A stretch of DNA of 52,574 bases from Thecamonas trahens ATCC 50062 (taxonomy: Eukaryota; Apusozoa; Apusomonadida; Apusomonadidae): NCBI RefSeq assembly GCF_000142905.1, contig NW_013657671.1, positions 460,657-513,230 of the forward strand, in the 5' to 3' direction. A model generated the notes under the pieces. It was not told the origin of the DNA, did not search any database, and was given only the letters and a program-made list of their open reading frames with translations. A program made the translations under genes and the position numbers. Shown piece by piece: positions 8,893-19,658 of the stretch; the first letter of the stretch is position 1, and each line of letters begins with the position of its first letter.

Positions 8893-11800
8893 ATGTCATC
8901 TCCATCTGTGGGTACGCCCTTGCGCCCTCTTCCTCCCCCACCCCCTCCCCCCCCTCCCCCCCACCCCCACCCACACCATGCTCCCCTCACCCCTCCCCCC
9001 TCACCCCCCGCAGGTCTGGTCCTCCAACGAGGGCCGATAGAAGGGGCCCCACCTAGGTCACGACATGCACACTCGTCGGTTGTCTACGGTTCGAGGCTGT
9101 ATGTCTTTGGTGGTTACACTCGTGATGGTCAAACCCTTGGCGATCTGTTCGTCTGTGAGCTCGACTCGGCTCAGTCGCGGGCTACTGCTTCTTCCTCTGG
9201 ACTTGGCCAAGGTCGGGACATAGCTGGCAACACTCCTTCGGCAACCGCCATCACCTCGTCGTCGTCGCCGATCAAGAAAAAAGTGCCCAGGTCGCCGAAC
9301 AAGGCCAAAGTGAGAGCAAAGGCTGCCGCCAAGGGCGACGATGGCTCGTCGTCGTCCGACTCGTACACCTACGGCACGTCGTCGTCCGGTTCGTCGTCGG
9401 CCTCGTCGTCATCAGGCTCATCAGTTGCGTCGTCGTCGGCCGGAGCGGCGCTCAGCGGGAGCAAGCCGACCACGTTCACCACCGCCGACGGACACTGGCG
9501 CGAGGTCAAGCCCGTCAAGGGCACTTCGCCGCTGCCGCGACACTCCCACTCTGCAGTGGCGTACAACGGCGCGATGTATGTGTTTGGCGGCGTCGACAAA
9601 GACGGCAAGATGCTGTCGGACGTCCATGCCTTTGTCTTTGAGTCGGAGGTCTGGCTCCCGGTGAGAGTCCGCGACCCGCCGCCTGGCCGCTACGGCCACA
9701 CCGCGGTCATGCACTCCAACTCGATGGTGGTCTTTGGCGGCATGGCAGTGACTGACGCTCTCTCCGAGGTCTGCGTCTTCCACATTCCGTCGGCCAAGTG
9801 GACGCTTCTGGAGCCGTCGGGCACCGTTCCGCGCGGGCGGCACTACCACTCTGCTGTGGCGTACGGCTCGCTCATGTATGTCTTTGGCGGTTATACTGGC
9901 CAGCACGTGCTCTCGGACATGTTTGTCCTCAACATCGAGACTGGGGCCTGGTCACTGGCAACCACTTCCGGCGATGCTCCGGGCCGCCGACGCGCCCACG
10001 CCGCTGCAGTGTGGAACAACCTCATGCTCGTCTTTGGCGGCATCGACCGCTCGCCGCTCGGCGACCTGCATGCGCTCGATGTGGCGACCATGAACTGGTC
10101 GGTCATTCCGCTCACCCTCCCACTTGGTGACTCGCCCGATGTCCTTGTCCGCACCTTTGCCACCCTCGCCACCGTCCGCGACAAGCTCGTCCTCTTTGGC
10201 GGCATCCAAAAGTTCACCGACGTTGTCGTCGACTGCTGGGTCTCTCCGCTCCGAGCCCTCGTTGCCTCGCACGTCACCCGTGCCGACCAGGTCGGCCGCG
10301 CCCACGCTCGCTTCCGCTCCTCTTCGGGCAACCGCGGGCTCTCGGCCACCACCTCGCATGTCACCGCCTCCGAGTCGGAAGCCTCCGACTCGGAGTCCAC
10401 CGTCCATGTCACTTTTCCGTGCTCGCCGCCCGCCACGCCCAAGGGCTTTGGCGCCTCGCCGCCGTTTGGCGGCGTTGCTTCTGAGCCGCGGCCCATCCCG
10501 CCGCGCCCGCGGCTCGAGACCGGGCCGGCAAGCTCTGCCGCCTGGTCGTCGGCCTCGTACGGCTCGCCGGGCACTCCCAACGTTTTGGGCAAGATCCGGC
10601 TCAAGTGCAAGTTTGGCGACGAGATGCGCCTCGTCTCGGTCACGCCCTCGATGGCCTTTGACGACGTCGCTGCCAAGATGGAGGCCATGTTTGGCGTCGC
10701 CTGCCTCATGCAGTACTCGGCCGACGACGACACCATCACCATCCGGTCCGATGAGGACTTGCGTGAGGCCGTCGAGTTTGTGGCCGACTCGGGCTCGACG
10801 ACGCTCAAGGTCTTCCTCACCCCTCTCTCGGCCACGCCGCTCGGCGCCTCGTCGCCGCAGCTCGGCGGGCTCGGCGGCGGCGACGCAACTGCCAATCCCC
10901 ACGCCGACGCCCCTGCCGAGCCCGGCGACGACGACCCTGAGCGGGTCATCAACTTTTCGCGCGGCCAACTGCTTGGCCGCGGTGCCTTTGGCGAAGTATA
11001 CCTCGGTATGGACAACGAGACCGGCTCGCTCCTCGCCATCAAGCAGGTCTCGCTCGCCGAGACCACCGGCCAGGAGACCGAGATCCATGAGCTGCAGCGT
11101 GAGATCGCCACGCTCAAGGGCCTTCACCACCCCAACATTGTGCAGTACCTCGGCTCGCTCCTCACCGACGAGTACATCCACATTCTGATGGAGTATGTGC
11201 CCGGCGGCTCAATCGCGCTCCTCCTCAAGAAGTTTGGGCCTTTCTCGCCGGCCGTCATCCGCAAGTACATCCGCCAAGTCCTCCGCGGCCTCGACTATCT
11301 CCACACCAACTCGATCATGCACCGCGACATTAAGGGTGCCAACATCCTTGTCGACAAGACCGGGACTGTCAAGGTCGCCGACTTTGGCGCTTCGCGCATG
11401 GTCGCCGAAATCCAGTCCATCTCGGAGGACTGCCACTCGTTTCGCGGCACGCCGTACTGGATGGCGCCCGAGGTCATTGCCCAGAACGGGTACGGCTTCA
11501 AAGCCGACATCTGGTCGCTCGGCGCCACCGTCATCGAGATGGCCGACGGCCGACCGCCGTTCTCGGAACTCAACCCGCTCACCGCTCTGTTCCACATCGC
11601 CAAGGACTCAACGCCCATCCCGGTCCCGGACTCGCTCGTCGCCTCTGCCCGCGACTTTGTCCTCAAGTGCATGAACCGCAACCCGAGCGACCGCCTCTCG
11701 GCCTCGCAGCTGCTGGACCACCCGTTCCTCACCGACGAGCCCGGATCACCGGCCGAGGCTGCTGCCGCCGCCGTCGAGAGAGGGCCACTCGGCCGCGAGC

Positions 11801-13799
11801 TCCTCTCGTCGTCGTCGTCGACGTCGTCATCCTCCTCCTCGTCTGAATCTCCGGCCGCCTCGCCTGGCGCCTCACCTCTTCCACCACCACAGGCTCAGGC
11901 CAAGCCGGCCCTTACAGAGGCGCTGGAGACCAAGGGCCTGTCGTCCGACTCGCTCGACGCCCTCAATCCGGTGGCAAGCGTGGACGACGAGACGTGGGGC
12001 GCGGCGAACTTGCGGCGGATGATGAAGGAGGCCGCCATCGGTGACAGCTTTCCTTCGCTCGACGGCGTGCTTGTTGCGCCCGGCAGTGCGAGTATGGCCG
12101 GCAGTCGCAACCGGCGCGGCTCGCGGACCTCATTTGACTCTGCGCGGTCGTCGGTCTCGGTCGACGAGGCTACGCTCCAGGCCTTTCTGGAGGTCCAATC
12201 GTCGGCGCAGGAGCGCGGGTTTGGGTCGGGAGTGCCGTCGCCGACGGCCGGCAGCGAAGGCGCCATGATGGCACACGGCAACTTTACGCCGACGCCGAGC
12301 GACGACGCGAGCCCCGGTCTGGCCTCGGTCCGCCAATCGACCATCTTTGGCCGTGGCGGGCGGCAGCTGCGGATGCCCGTTCCGCAGCGGGCGCGCCCCG
12401 AGGATCCCGAGAGTGATCTCTGGATGGGCCTTGCACCGGCCATTCTGCAGCTCGACGGCATTGGCCCGGCATCAGGCGGAGTTGCGGCCGTGGTCGGCGA
12501 CGGCGACGTGGTGGTGGCGGCCTGTTCATCGGGCCTCGCTGTGGCGTGGGACGCCTCGGGCACCGTCGTCCACACGCTCGGGCGCATGCCCGCAGCGTCG
12601 GATCGGGTCCTCGCCATGTCGTGCCGGAGCGGGCTGGTTGTGACCGGCTCAGACTTTGGCGTCCTGCGGGTGTGGGATCTGGTCACTGCCGAGCTCGTCA
12701 CCTCGATGCGGTCACCGTATCCGGTGCTCGCGCTCGAGCTCGATCCGTCAGGCACGCTTGCGGTCGCCGGCTCACACGACGGGCACCTTGTTGTCTGGTC
12801 GCTTGCTGACGGGGTGGTGGTCAAGACACTCGGCAGCAACGAGCTGGGCGAGGCCGACGCGTCGCGTGGCTCGGTCCTCGCGCTGCAGGTCTCTGCCACG
12901 ACGGTCATCTCGTCGGGTACCGACAACGTCATCCGGGTCTGGCAGCTCAAGTCGGGCGTGTGCCTCGCGTCGCTGTCTGGGCACGTGGGCAAGGTGACCG
13001 CACTGGCGTACGAGCCCGAGCTAGGCGCGCTGGTATCGGGCTCGAACGACGCCACGCTGCGGGTATGGGACGTCCAGCGCGAGCAGTACACCGCCGTGTT
13101 GTCGGAGCACTCAGGACCGGTCCTCGCTGTCGCACTTGACTCGTACAAGATTGTGTCGTCGTCGCAGGACGCCACGGTCCGAGTCTGGCGGCTGACGTCG
13201 GGCGAGTGCCTGCACATCTTCCGGACCGCCGTCCCGCCCGACTCGATCTGCCTGCTGGGGCACGACAAGCTGGTTGCCGCGTCGTCGCTCGGCTCAGGCG
13301 TCCAGATGTGGCACTTTGTCCCGCTGTCGGAAGCCGCTAAGCTCACGTCGTCGGCAGAGCGGGCCAAGTTGATGCTCGTCTCGCCAGTCCTCTCGCCGAC
13401 GCCCGACGGGCGTCTGACGCCGCCGATCTCGGCGCTCTCGACCTCGCCGCACCGGACGCCTCTCACCCCGTTTGGTACCGCCTCGACCGTCTTCTCTGAA
13501 GTCGGCTCCTCGCTCTCCTCGCTCGCCTCGTCGGTCTCGTCGGCCACCACCCCACACTCAGGCCGCATGATGGGCGGCGAGTTCAATCCTCTGGCCGAGC
13601 TCACCGAGCTCCACACCCGCCCCGGCGCGGCTCCGGCTCCAAGCTGCTGGCCAAGCCCGCCCCAGGCCTCATCGACATGCCGCCGCAGCGTTCCGGCCGC
13701 CGGATGGCCCGTGGCTCGTCCAAGCTCTTTGACCCGCCGCCGTCGGCCGCATCCGGCACCTCGGGCACCTCGGGCACCTCCTCCCCGCCACCCTCGTAG
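8893..13799 (+). CDS. Kelch-PB1-STE11 kinase-WD40 fusion (MAPKKK-like)
   Basis: Model: 8893-8911 joined to 9014-13799, about 1601 aa if one missing base near 13620 is allowed for. The start is the ATG in GGCCATGTC; the next codons run to a GTACGC donor. Domains in order: kelch repeats (about 19-420; repeated YVFGG and RxxHSAVAY) interrupted by a Ser-rich insert near 105-145; a PB1-like domain (about 533-607, KIRLKCKFGDEMRL); a protein kinase (about 650-910) with LGRGAFGE at 660-667, Lys683, HRD 776-778, DFG 796-798 and APE 824-826; Ser-rich linkers; and about seven WD40 repeats (about 1146-1443). All catalytic residues are present. The kinase resembles MEKK2/3 and plant MAPKKK (GTPYWMAPEV). 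It probably starts a MAP-kinase cascade, with kelch, PB1 and WD40 parts as docking or sensor modules. The last 60 or so residues lie in a shifted frame ending at the TAG at 13797-13799. Confidence 0.88.
8912..9013 (+). other. C-rich intron of the kinase gene
   Basis: The donor GTACGC lies 19 nt after the ATG and the acceptor is CCGCAG. The 102 nt between are almost pure C with some T and A. Splicing joins G to GT (Gly) and removes a long Pro/His run, leaving MSSPSVG directly before LVLQRGPIEG and the first kelch motif. Confidence 0.75.
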
Positions 13800-13843
13800 C
13801 GCACCTATATACACACACTTCCTTGCACCTGCAGTCTCTCCTT

Positions 13844-15583
13844 TTACGCGGCACGGGCGCCGTCGTCGGACGACGACTGGCGCTGGGGCTTGGACGAAAA
13901 GACCTTACCGAGCTTGTCGAGCGCGCGCGAGAAGAACGACTTGGGCTCGATGACCTTCTCCTCCTCAGCCACAAACTCCTTCATGAGCTCGCGCTGACGC
14001 TCAGTCAGCTCCTCGGGCTTGGGAACCACCACCTTGTAGTGGACGTACATGTGGCCGCGGATGCCGCGGTTGAGCTTCTCGATGCCGCGCGAGCGGAGAA
14101 TGCGCCGCTCGTCGGGCTGGGTTCCCGGCTGGACGGTGAGCTCGACGTCGCCGTCGAGAGTCGGGACCCGGACTGAGCCGCCCATGACGGCCTGGCCGAC
14201 GGTGATGGGCGCGGCAACATGGACGTTGTACCCGTCGCGCTCAAAGTACTCGTGCTCGTCGACAACAAGCCGAAGGAAGACGTTGCCCGGCGGGCCGCCG
14301 CGGATGCCGGCGGCGCCCTTGTTCGGAATGCGGATGGAGAGCCCAGTATCGACGCCCGGTGGCACTTTGACCTCAAGCTCCTGCTCGCCACGGACCACAC
14401 CCTGACCCGAGCAAGAGCCGCACGGATCGCTCAGCACCTGGCCGTCACCATCGCACTTGGGGCACGCCGCCTGGAAGGCAAACATGCCCGACTGCTGGAC
14501 GGTTGCGCCCGCACCGCCGCACGCACTGCAGGTCTCGGGCTTGGCGCCGTCGCCGGCGCCGGTCCCGGAGCAGGTCTTGCACGAGACCGAGGTAGAGAAC
14601 GCCACGTCTTTGGTCGTGCCCTTGGCCGCCTCCATGAACGAGAGGCGCAGTTGCATCTCGATGTCTGCGCCCGGGCGGGCGAGGCCGCGGCCGCCTCCGC
14701 CACCCATGCCACCCATACCGCCCATGCCGCCCATGCCGCCCATGCCACCGTCCTCAAACATGCGACGGAAGGCCGACATGACGTCCTCACCGCCCATTCC
14801 GCCCATGCCGCCCATACCGCCCATGCCGCCGAGATCCATGTCGACGCCATCCTTGCCGTATGCATCATACTTTCGGCGCTTGTCCTCGTCAGAGAGGATC
14901 TCGTAGGCCTCATTGATGGCGGCAAACTTGTCGGACGCATCGGGTTCCTTGGACCGATCCGGGTGGTACTTCTTGGCCAGCTTGTAATACGCCCGCTTAA
15001 TGTCCTTGCCCGACGCATCACGCCCGACCCCCAGCACCGCGTACAGATCCTCTCCCTTGCCCACGCCAGGCGACGACGAGAACCATCGCGCGCCTCCCGG
15101 GCTCATCCTCGGCCGACCCTGCCCAGCCGACCACTGGCGCCACTTGCTCGAGCTGCCAGCCCAGGATCCGGCCTCCGCAGCCGACCCCATGGCGTGAGCC
15201 GCTGCCACAGCACCCGTTGCGCCAGCCGCCATCGCCCCTTGGCGACAAGCATCGGCCACCGAGCGAGCCGCACCGGCCGACCCAGCCCTCCTCGCCGCCG
15301 TGGCAAAGGTAGCCGACGACGACGTGGGGACGACCAGCTGCGGGGCGACGCCGAGCTTGGATGCGCCGAGCATGGCACCCGAAGCCTTGCCGGCGACCTT
15401 GCCCATCGCCTGCCGAGTGGTTGCGGTAGCGGTGGTGGCCGTCGTGGCTGTGGTGACACTCGTAGTGGCGGTGGTGGCGGTGGTGGGATGGCGGGCGGCT
15501 GTGGCGAACGTCTGCCTCACCGAGAGGACAGGCATGGAGGGCATAGTTGGAGCATGGGACGGGTAAGCCGCCTTCCGAGCCAT
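13844..15583 (-). CDS. Mitochondrial DnaJ (HSP40, Mdj1/DNAJA3 type)
   Basis: About 579 aa from the ATG at 15583; ATGs at 15544 and 15535 are alternatives. The long N-terminus is Arg/Ala/Ser/Thr-rich with almost no acidic residues ([16 protein letters not shown]), as in a mitochondrial presequence. The J domain ([20 protein letters not shown]) has HPD at about 207-209. A G/F-type region of Gly-Gly-Met repeats follows, then all four zinc-binding CxxCxGxG motifs ([32 protein letters not shown]) and the C-terminal substrate domain ([19 protein letters not shown]). This is a complete type I J-protein. Known family role: delivers clients to mitochondrial Hsp70 and stimulates its ATPase. The Thr/Ala-Thr run in the linker (TTATTATT) is low-complexity. 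Its 3' end lies 44 bases from the kinase gene (convergent). Confidence 0.9.
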   Translation of the reverse strand: MARKAAYPSHAPTMPSMPVLSVRQTFATAARHPTTATTATTSVTTATTATTATATTRQAMGKVAGKASGAMLGASKLGVAPQLVVPTSSSATFATAARRAGSAGAARSVADACRQGAMAAGATGAVAAAHAMGSAAEAGSWAGSSSKWRQWSAGQGRPRMSPGGARWFSSSPGVGKGEDLYAVLGVGRDASGKDIKRAYYKLAKKYHPDRSKEPDASDKFAAINEAYEILSDEDKRRKYDAYGKDGVDMDLGGMGGMGGMGGMGGEDVMSAFRRMFEDGGMGGMGGMGGMGGMGGGGGRGLARPGADIEMQLRLSFMEAAKGTTKDVAFSTSVSCKTCSGTGAGDGAKPETCSACGGAGATVQQSGMFAFQAACPKCDGDGQVLSDPCGSCSGQGVVRGEQELEVKVPPGVDTGLSIRIPNKGAAGIRGGPPGNVFLRLVVDEHEYFERDGYNVHVAAPITVGQAVMGGSVRVPTLDGDVELTVQPGTQPDERRILRSRGIEKLNRGIRGHMYVHYKVVVPKPEELTERQRELMKEFVAEEEKVIEPKSFFSRALDKLGKVFSSKPQRQSSSDDGARAA

Positions 15584-16037
15584 CCTTCCTCCACTTCTCA
15601 TCTTCATACCCTGTCCAACTCCGTCAAGCACTGCACGCATCGCTCGTGTCTTCCCACATCGCCCAAGCATATCTGCCTGCCTATCTCCTCCTCCGCGAAG
15701 TGCTGCCTTGTCGCGTACGCTCTCTCTCATTCTCCCGCCTGTCCTTCGCGAAGCGATTCATCGAGAATCGGCTCGTGTTGCGGCGGTGTCACGGCGGCTG
15801 GTGCCAACGGAGATGTAACATTGAGAACGAATTGGTGCGTCCCCACCCCCCACCCCCCATCCCCCCCACTCCTCCTTGCCCCCCCCCCCCCCCTACAAGG
15901 GAGTCTCGTGCTGAGCAGAGGCTGGCTGCCCAAGCCCGGTCCGAGCACACTCCTCGGCCACAAGCCAGCAGCGCAACCCGCTCCTCCCCTTCAACTCCTG
16001 GAGCAGCTCAATTCCTCTCTCCTCTCGTGTTCTGGGC
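15584..16037 (+). other. Divergent intergenic region DnaJ / 5'-nucleotidase
   Basis: 454 bases between divergent starts. Only the nucleotidase side has a C tract (15841-15893); the DnaJ side has none. No other gene or RNA is seen. Confidence 0.55.
15879..15893 (+). promoter_or_regulatory. C15 run upstream of the 5'-nucleotidase gene
   Basis: A run of 15 C at the end of a longer C-rich stretch that starts at 15841, 144 nt before the ATG. Confidence 0.5.
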
Positions 16038-17687
16038 ATGTTCTCCTTGCGGACGGCGGTGGCTGCGGCGGTGGCGTCGTCGGCGCGGCGCACGTCGGTG
16101 CGTCGATGGATGCGCGGCGACGGGGCAAGCAGAGGGCGAATGGCGAGCAGCGTAGTTGCGGATGATGGAGCGAAGAGCCGACCTGAAGCATCTGCGCTCG
16201 ACACGCTTCTCGCAGATCACTCTCTGCGACTGCAAAAGTGGCAGAGTGCAGGGCTGGACGGCGGAGCGGACGGCGGAGTGCTGCCGGATCCGGCGGGCGT
16301 GTTCTGCAATCGCGAGCTGAGGCTCTCGGACTCGATTGACGTCATCGGGTTCGACTACGACATGACGCTTGCGGTGTATACGGAGGAGCTGCAGTCGCTC
16401 ATCTTCCATCTGGCGACAAAGCATCTTGTGGAGGTCATGGGCTATCCCGAGGCGCTGCGGAGCGCCGAGTACACGCACAACTGGGCCATCCGCGGGCTGG
16501 CGTTCGACAAGGCCAAGGGTCTGATCATCAAGCTCGACGCCTTCAACTTTGTCGACGACTCGGCGGTCTTTGCCGGTACTCGGCGGCTGAGCAGGCAGCA
16601 GGTCGCCGAGCTGTACTCGACGTCGCGGCACCTGCCCAAGAACTACATGCGCGACCACGTCCAGGTCATGCATGACCTGTTCTGCCTCCCTGAGATCGAG
16701 CTCCTGGCCGGCATTGTGGACTTGTTTGCGGAGCGGAGCGTGGTATACGACCCGTCGTACGTGGTTGCCGACGTGCGGACGGCGGTCGAGGCGGTCCATC
16801 AGGGCCTGACCGACCCGGGCATGCACCGGACCATCATGCGGCACCCGGAGAAGTACCTTGTCCGCGACGATCGGCTCGGCGCTCTGCTGGCTGAGATCCG
16901 GGCATCAGGCAAAAAGAGCTTTCTGCTGACCAACTCGCCGTTCCCGTTTGTCGACGCCGGCATGCGGTACATCCTCGACGACGACGAGTGGCGGCGGCAC
17001 TTTGACATTGTAAGCTGCACGGCGGCCAAGCCGGCGTTCTTCAACTCGACCCGCCCATTCCGCAAGCTCTGGCGGCCGTCGACCGGATCGCCCGAGCTCT
17101 CGTGGAAGACGGTCGACTCGTTTGAGCCGGGCTCTGTCTACGTCCACGGCTCGGTTGACGCCTTCCACAAGCTCGGCGGCTTTACCTCGCCCGACCGCAT
17201 CCTGTACATCGGCGATAACCTGCCGTCGGATCTTGTGTCGCCGGCGCGCAAGCATTCTTGGCGGACAGCAGCCATCATCCGCGAGCTCGAGTCGGAGATT
17301 GCAGTGACCAACTCGGAGCAGGCGCTGCGCCTCCGCGGCGTGCTTGCCGAGACCAAGAAGACCATCTCGGCCCTGACCGACGCCATGTACTCGGCCTCGC
17401 CCGATGCTGCTGCCGAGCACTACGTCGCCGCGCTTGGCCAGCTCCGCCGCGAGCATCGCGAGACCGAGGAGGCCATTGCTGGCCTCTTCACCGCACCATT
17501 TGGCCCTACTATGCGCGCCCGCGATCACGTCTCGCACTTTTGCGCCACGGTCGAAAAGTACGCCGACGTCTACACCGCGTCGGTCGTCAACTTTCTGCGC
17601 TCTGGCGGCCTGGCGTACGACTACTTTCCCAAGGTCCGTCTTGCGCAGCACGAGTCGCCGCCTCCGCCGCCGGGCGCCTCACCGTAA
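16038..17687 (+). CDS. 5'-nucleotidase of the NT5C2/NT5DC family (HAD type)
   Basis: 549 aa. The family HAD motifs are intact: motif I FDYDMT at 105-110 (Asp106 nucleophile, Asp108), motif II LLTNS at 296-300, and motif IV YIGDN with Asp393 and Asp398 (GDN..SD). Other family signatures are RDHVQVMHDLFCLPE, HPEKYL and SWRTAAIIRELESEI. The N-terminus, MFSLRTAVAAAVASSARR, is a good amphipathic Arg-rich presequence, so mitochondrial location is likely, as for NT5DC2/3. Known chemistry of the family: dephosphorylation of purine nucleoside monophosphates (NT5C2). NT5DC members have poorly known substrates, so the exact activity is open. No introns are needed. A C15 run lies 144 nt upstream of the ATG. 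The 3' end is 30 bases from the Nup54 stop on the other strand. Confidence 0.85.
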   Translation: MFSLRTAVAAAVASSARRTSVRRWMRGDGASRGRMASSVVADDGAKSRPEASALDTLLADHSLRLQKWQSAGLDGGADGGVLPDPAGVFCNRELRLSDSIDVIGFDYDMTLAVYTEELQSLIFHLATKHLVEVMGYPEALRSAEYTHNWAIRGLAFDKAKGLIIKLDAFNFVDDSAVFAGTRRLSRQQVAELYSTSRHLPKNYMRDHVQVMHDLFCLPEIELLAGIVDLFAERSVVYDPSYVVADVRTAVEAVHQGLTDPGMHRTIMRHPEKYLVRDDRLGALLAEIRASGKKSFLLTNSPFPFVDAGMRYILDDDEWRRHFDIVSCTAAKPAFFNSTRPFRKLWRPSTGSPELSWKTVDSFEPGSVYVHGSVDAFHKLGGFTSPDRILYIGDNLPSDLVSPARKHSWRTAAIIRELESEIAVTNSEQALRLRGVLAETKKTISALTDAMYSASPDAAAEHYVAALGQLRREHRETEEAIAGLFTAPFGPTMRARDHVSHFCATVEKYADVYTASVVNFLRSGGLAYDYFPKVRLAQHESPPPPPGASP

Positions 17688-17717
17688 AGCGTACGTGTGC
17701 GGATATGTGTGTGGTGT

Positions 17718-19022
17718 TCATTGCTGCGGGAACCGGCCGCGGCGGATGATCTCAACGTCGCGCAGGTCCCTCTTGAGGATGTGCGAGAGGTGGTCCAGGC
17801 CGCGCGACTGCTCCTTGAGGAACATGAAGATCTTGCGCATGCCGTCCTCATCAACAACGTTGTACTCTTCGGGCTGCGCGTCCTCATTCTCCTGCAGCTG
17901 GAAGAGGGCCTCGAGCTCGGAGAGCCGGGCGCGGAACTGGGTCGGCTTGCACAGCTCGCGCTGCAGGAACTCGAGCTTGGAGCGGATGCGCTCCTCCTCG
18001 GGCGTAATCGGCTTGCCACGCGAGCGCCAGACCTCGATGCGCTTCATGATGCAGAGAACATCGTGGCGGAGCTTGGCGTGCTGCTCGCGGCAGAGCCTGA
18101 GCTTCTCGAGCGTGTCGCGGTGACGGCTGCGGATGGCGGTGATCTCGGCCTCGATCGAGTCGAGTGCCTTGGCGTGCGCGCTCGCCATGTCCTTCTGTGC
18201 TGTCAACCGAGTGGCAAGGTCGGCAAAGCCGCGGGCCGGCACCGGGACGTACCGCGACGGATCCGGGTTGTTCTTCTCGGCCTGCTGCGCGAGCACGCCC
18301 GAGCCCGACGAGCGCATGGGGCGGACCATGCCCTCGGGCAGGACATTGTAGAACATAAACTGAAAGTGGCAGTGCGGGTTGCTTGCATCTGCCGAAAAGG
18401 CGGCGAGGATCGAGTCCATGGCGGCCTTGATGGGATCATAGGCGAGGGCCACACCGGCGAGGCCCGCGTTGGATGCACCAGCTGCATTGCTCTTGTTGCC
18501 ACCAAAGTTGAAGCCGCCCTTTGCACCACTGGCCCCACCGGCCCCGGACTTGTTTCCAAAGTTGAAGCCACCGCCACCACTACCACCACCTGCCTTGTTC
18601 TTGTTGAGATTGAAGCCACCGCCACCTCCAGCCGCACCACCTCCTGCCGCGCCTCCTGCTCCGCCGCCCTTGTTTCCAAAGTTGAAGCCTCCTCCTCCAC
18701 CTGCCTTGTTCCCTGCTCCCCCCTCTATACATCACCTCCATGTACGGTTCTTGTGAGTATGTGTGTGCTGTGTGTGTGCTGTGTGTGTGCTGTGTGTGTG
18801 CTGTGTGTGTGTGCTGTGTGTGTGTGTGTGTGTGCTATGGCTGGGAGGGGTTGATGGCGCCCTGACACAATGCGACACAGGCCGACCCCCCCCCCCCCCC
18901 CCCCCCCCTCCCCAGCCACCCTCCCTCCCTCCCCTCCACCCTTCCCCCAACCTCCACCACAACGTACTGTTAAAGTTGAAACCGCCACCGCCACCTCCGC
19001 CCTTGTTAAAGTTGAACGGCAT
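17718..19022 (-). CDS. NUP54: Nucleoporin p54 homologue
   Basis: Model: complement of 17718-18724 joined to 18968-19022, 353 aa. Exon 1 encodes MPFNFNKGGGGGGGFNFN plus one base before a GTACGT donor; exon 2 starts after TATAG and completes a Lys codon. The N-terminal third is Gly-rich with FNFG repeats (FNFGNK, FNFGGNK), typical of FG nucleoporins. The rest is alpha-helical: LAYDPIKAAMDSILAAFS, then LEKLRLCREQHAKLRHDVL and RSKLEFLQRELCKPTQFRARL, matching the Nup54/Nup57 coiled-coil region. Known role: with Nup62 and Nup58 it forms the central channel complex of the nuclear pore and binds transport receptors through the FG repeats. It is shorter than human NUP54 (about 507), mostly in the FG part. 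The spliced frame restores the FG repeats, which supports the model. Confidence 0.87.
18725..18967 (-). other. G-rich intron of Nup54 with GT/CA microsatellite
   Basis: The donor is GTACGT and the acceptor TATAG. On the sense strand the 5' part is G-rich, including a run of 23 G (complement of C at 18886-18908). The 3' part is a CA-rich microsatellite, seen on + as GTGTGTGCT-type repeats at about 18751-18835. It lies 55 nt into the coding sequence. Confidence 0.8.
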
Positions 19023-19097
19023 GGCTTCTGGGATGAGACGGGTGCCGCCCACGTCCTCGCCTAAGTCAATGCCACAGGCCGCAGAGGCTGTCGGTCG

Positions 19098-19180
19098 GCT
19101 TGGCGGCTTGGCGGCTTGGCGGCTTGGCGGCTTGGCGGCTTGGCGGCTTGGCGGCTTGGCGGCTTGGCGGCTTGGCGGCT
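19098..19180. repeat. 9-bp minisatellite, about 9 copies
   Basis: The unit GGCTTGGCG is repeated head to tail without visible variation for about 83 bases. It lies 76-158 nt upstream of the Nup54 ATG, so it is probably in the promoter or 5' leader. Confidence 0.85.
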
Positions 19181-19574
19181 CGTGAGCTCGGGCAGCGTCC
19201 TTCTCAGCGGCATGGAGGCTCGGTTCGAGCACAGCTGAACTGATCGTTTCACATGCAGCGAGCTCGATGATGTAGACTATTTGGCTAAGCTGCGTTGTGA
19301 TCAAGATTGGGATCAAGATCATGATCATGATCATGATCATGGTCATGGTCACGATTATGACAGTCCGCAACCGGTTGCCAGCCCTCTGAGCCTTGGCCAT
19401 TGATGGCGATCGTAACTTGCTATCGCAGTTGCTATTGCTGTAGCGATTGTATCCGCACCCATCACGATGGCAGAGCCAAGCCAATGCCTTTGCCGTCGTC
19501 GGTGGTGCTGTTGCCCAGGCGACGGCCACTCGAATGGTGTCCCGGAACGGATTGGGCGAGGATAGTCGAGGTTC

Positions 19575-19613
19575 ATCGATTCTCGACGACCAACGATTCT
19601 CGACGACCAACGA
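19575..19613. repeat. 17-bp direct repeat before the EF-hand gene
   Basis: CGATTCTCGACGACCAA occurs twice in tandem, followed by a partial third copy (CGATTATC), about 45-85 nt upstream of the EF-hand ATG. It could be a pair of protein-binding sites or a chance duplication. Confidence 0.6.
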
Positions 19614-19658
19614 TTATCACGTGAGAGTTTACCACACCTCTCGTAAGCCCACTGCTTC

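Larger units (their letters stand above)
19023..19658 (+). other. Divergent intergenic region Nup54 / EF-hand gene
   Basis: 636 bases between two divergent starts. I see no gene. It holds a 9-bp minisatellite (about 19098-19180), an ATGATC-type hexamer repeat (about 19316-19352), and a direct repeat close to the EF-hand start (about 19575-19613). Unlike most start regions here, it has no long C run. Confidence 0.6.

Noticed and set aside
11895-13814. 639-codon minus-strand open frame opposite the WD40 part of the kinase
   Set aside because: It is antisense to seven clear WD40 repeats and has no recognisable motif of its own.
14219-16165. 648-codon plus-strand open frame opposite DnaJ
   Set aside because: It runs across the J domain and zinc fingers in antisense, is Ala/His/Arg-rich, and passes through a promoter region.
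17697-18854. 385-codon plus-strand open frame opposite Nup54
   Set aside because: It ends in a microsatellite-encoded Val/Cys run and is antisense to the Nup54 helices and FG repeats.
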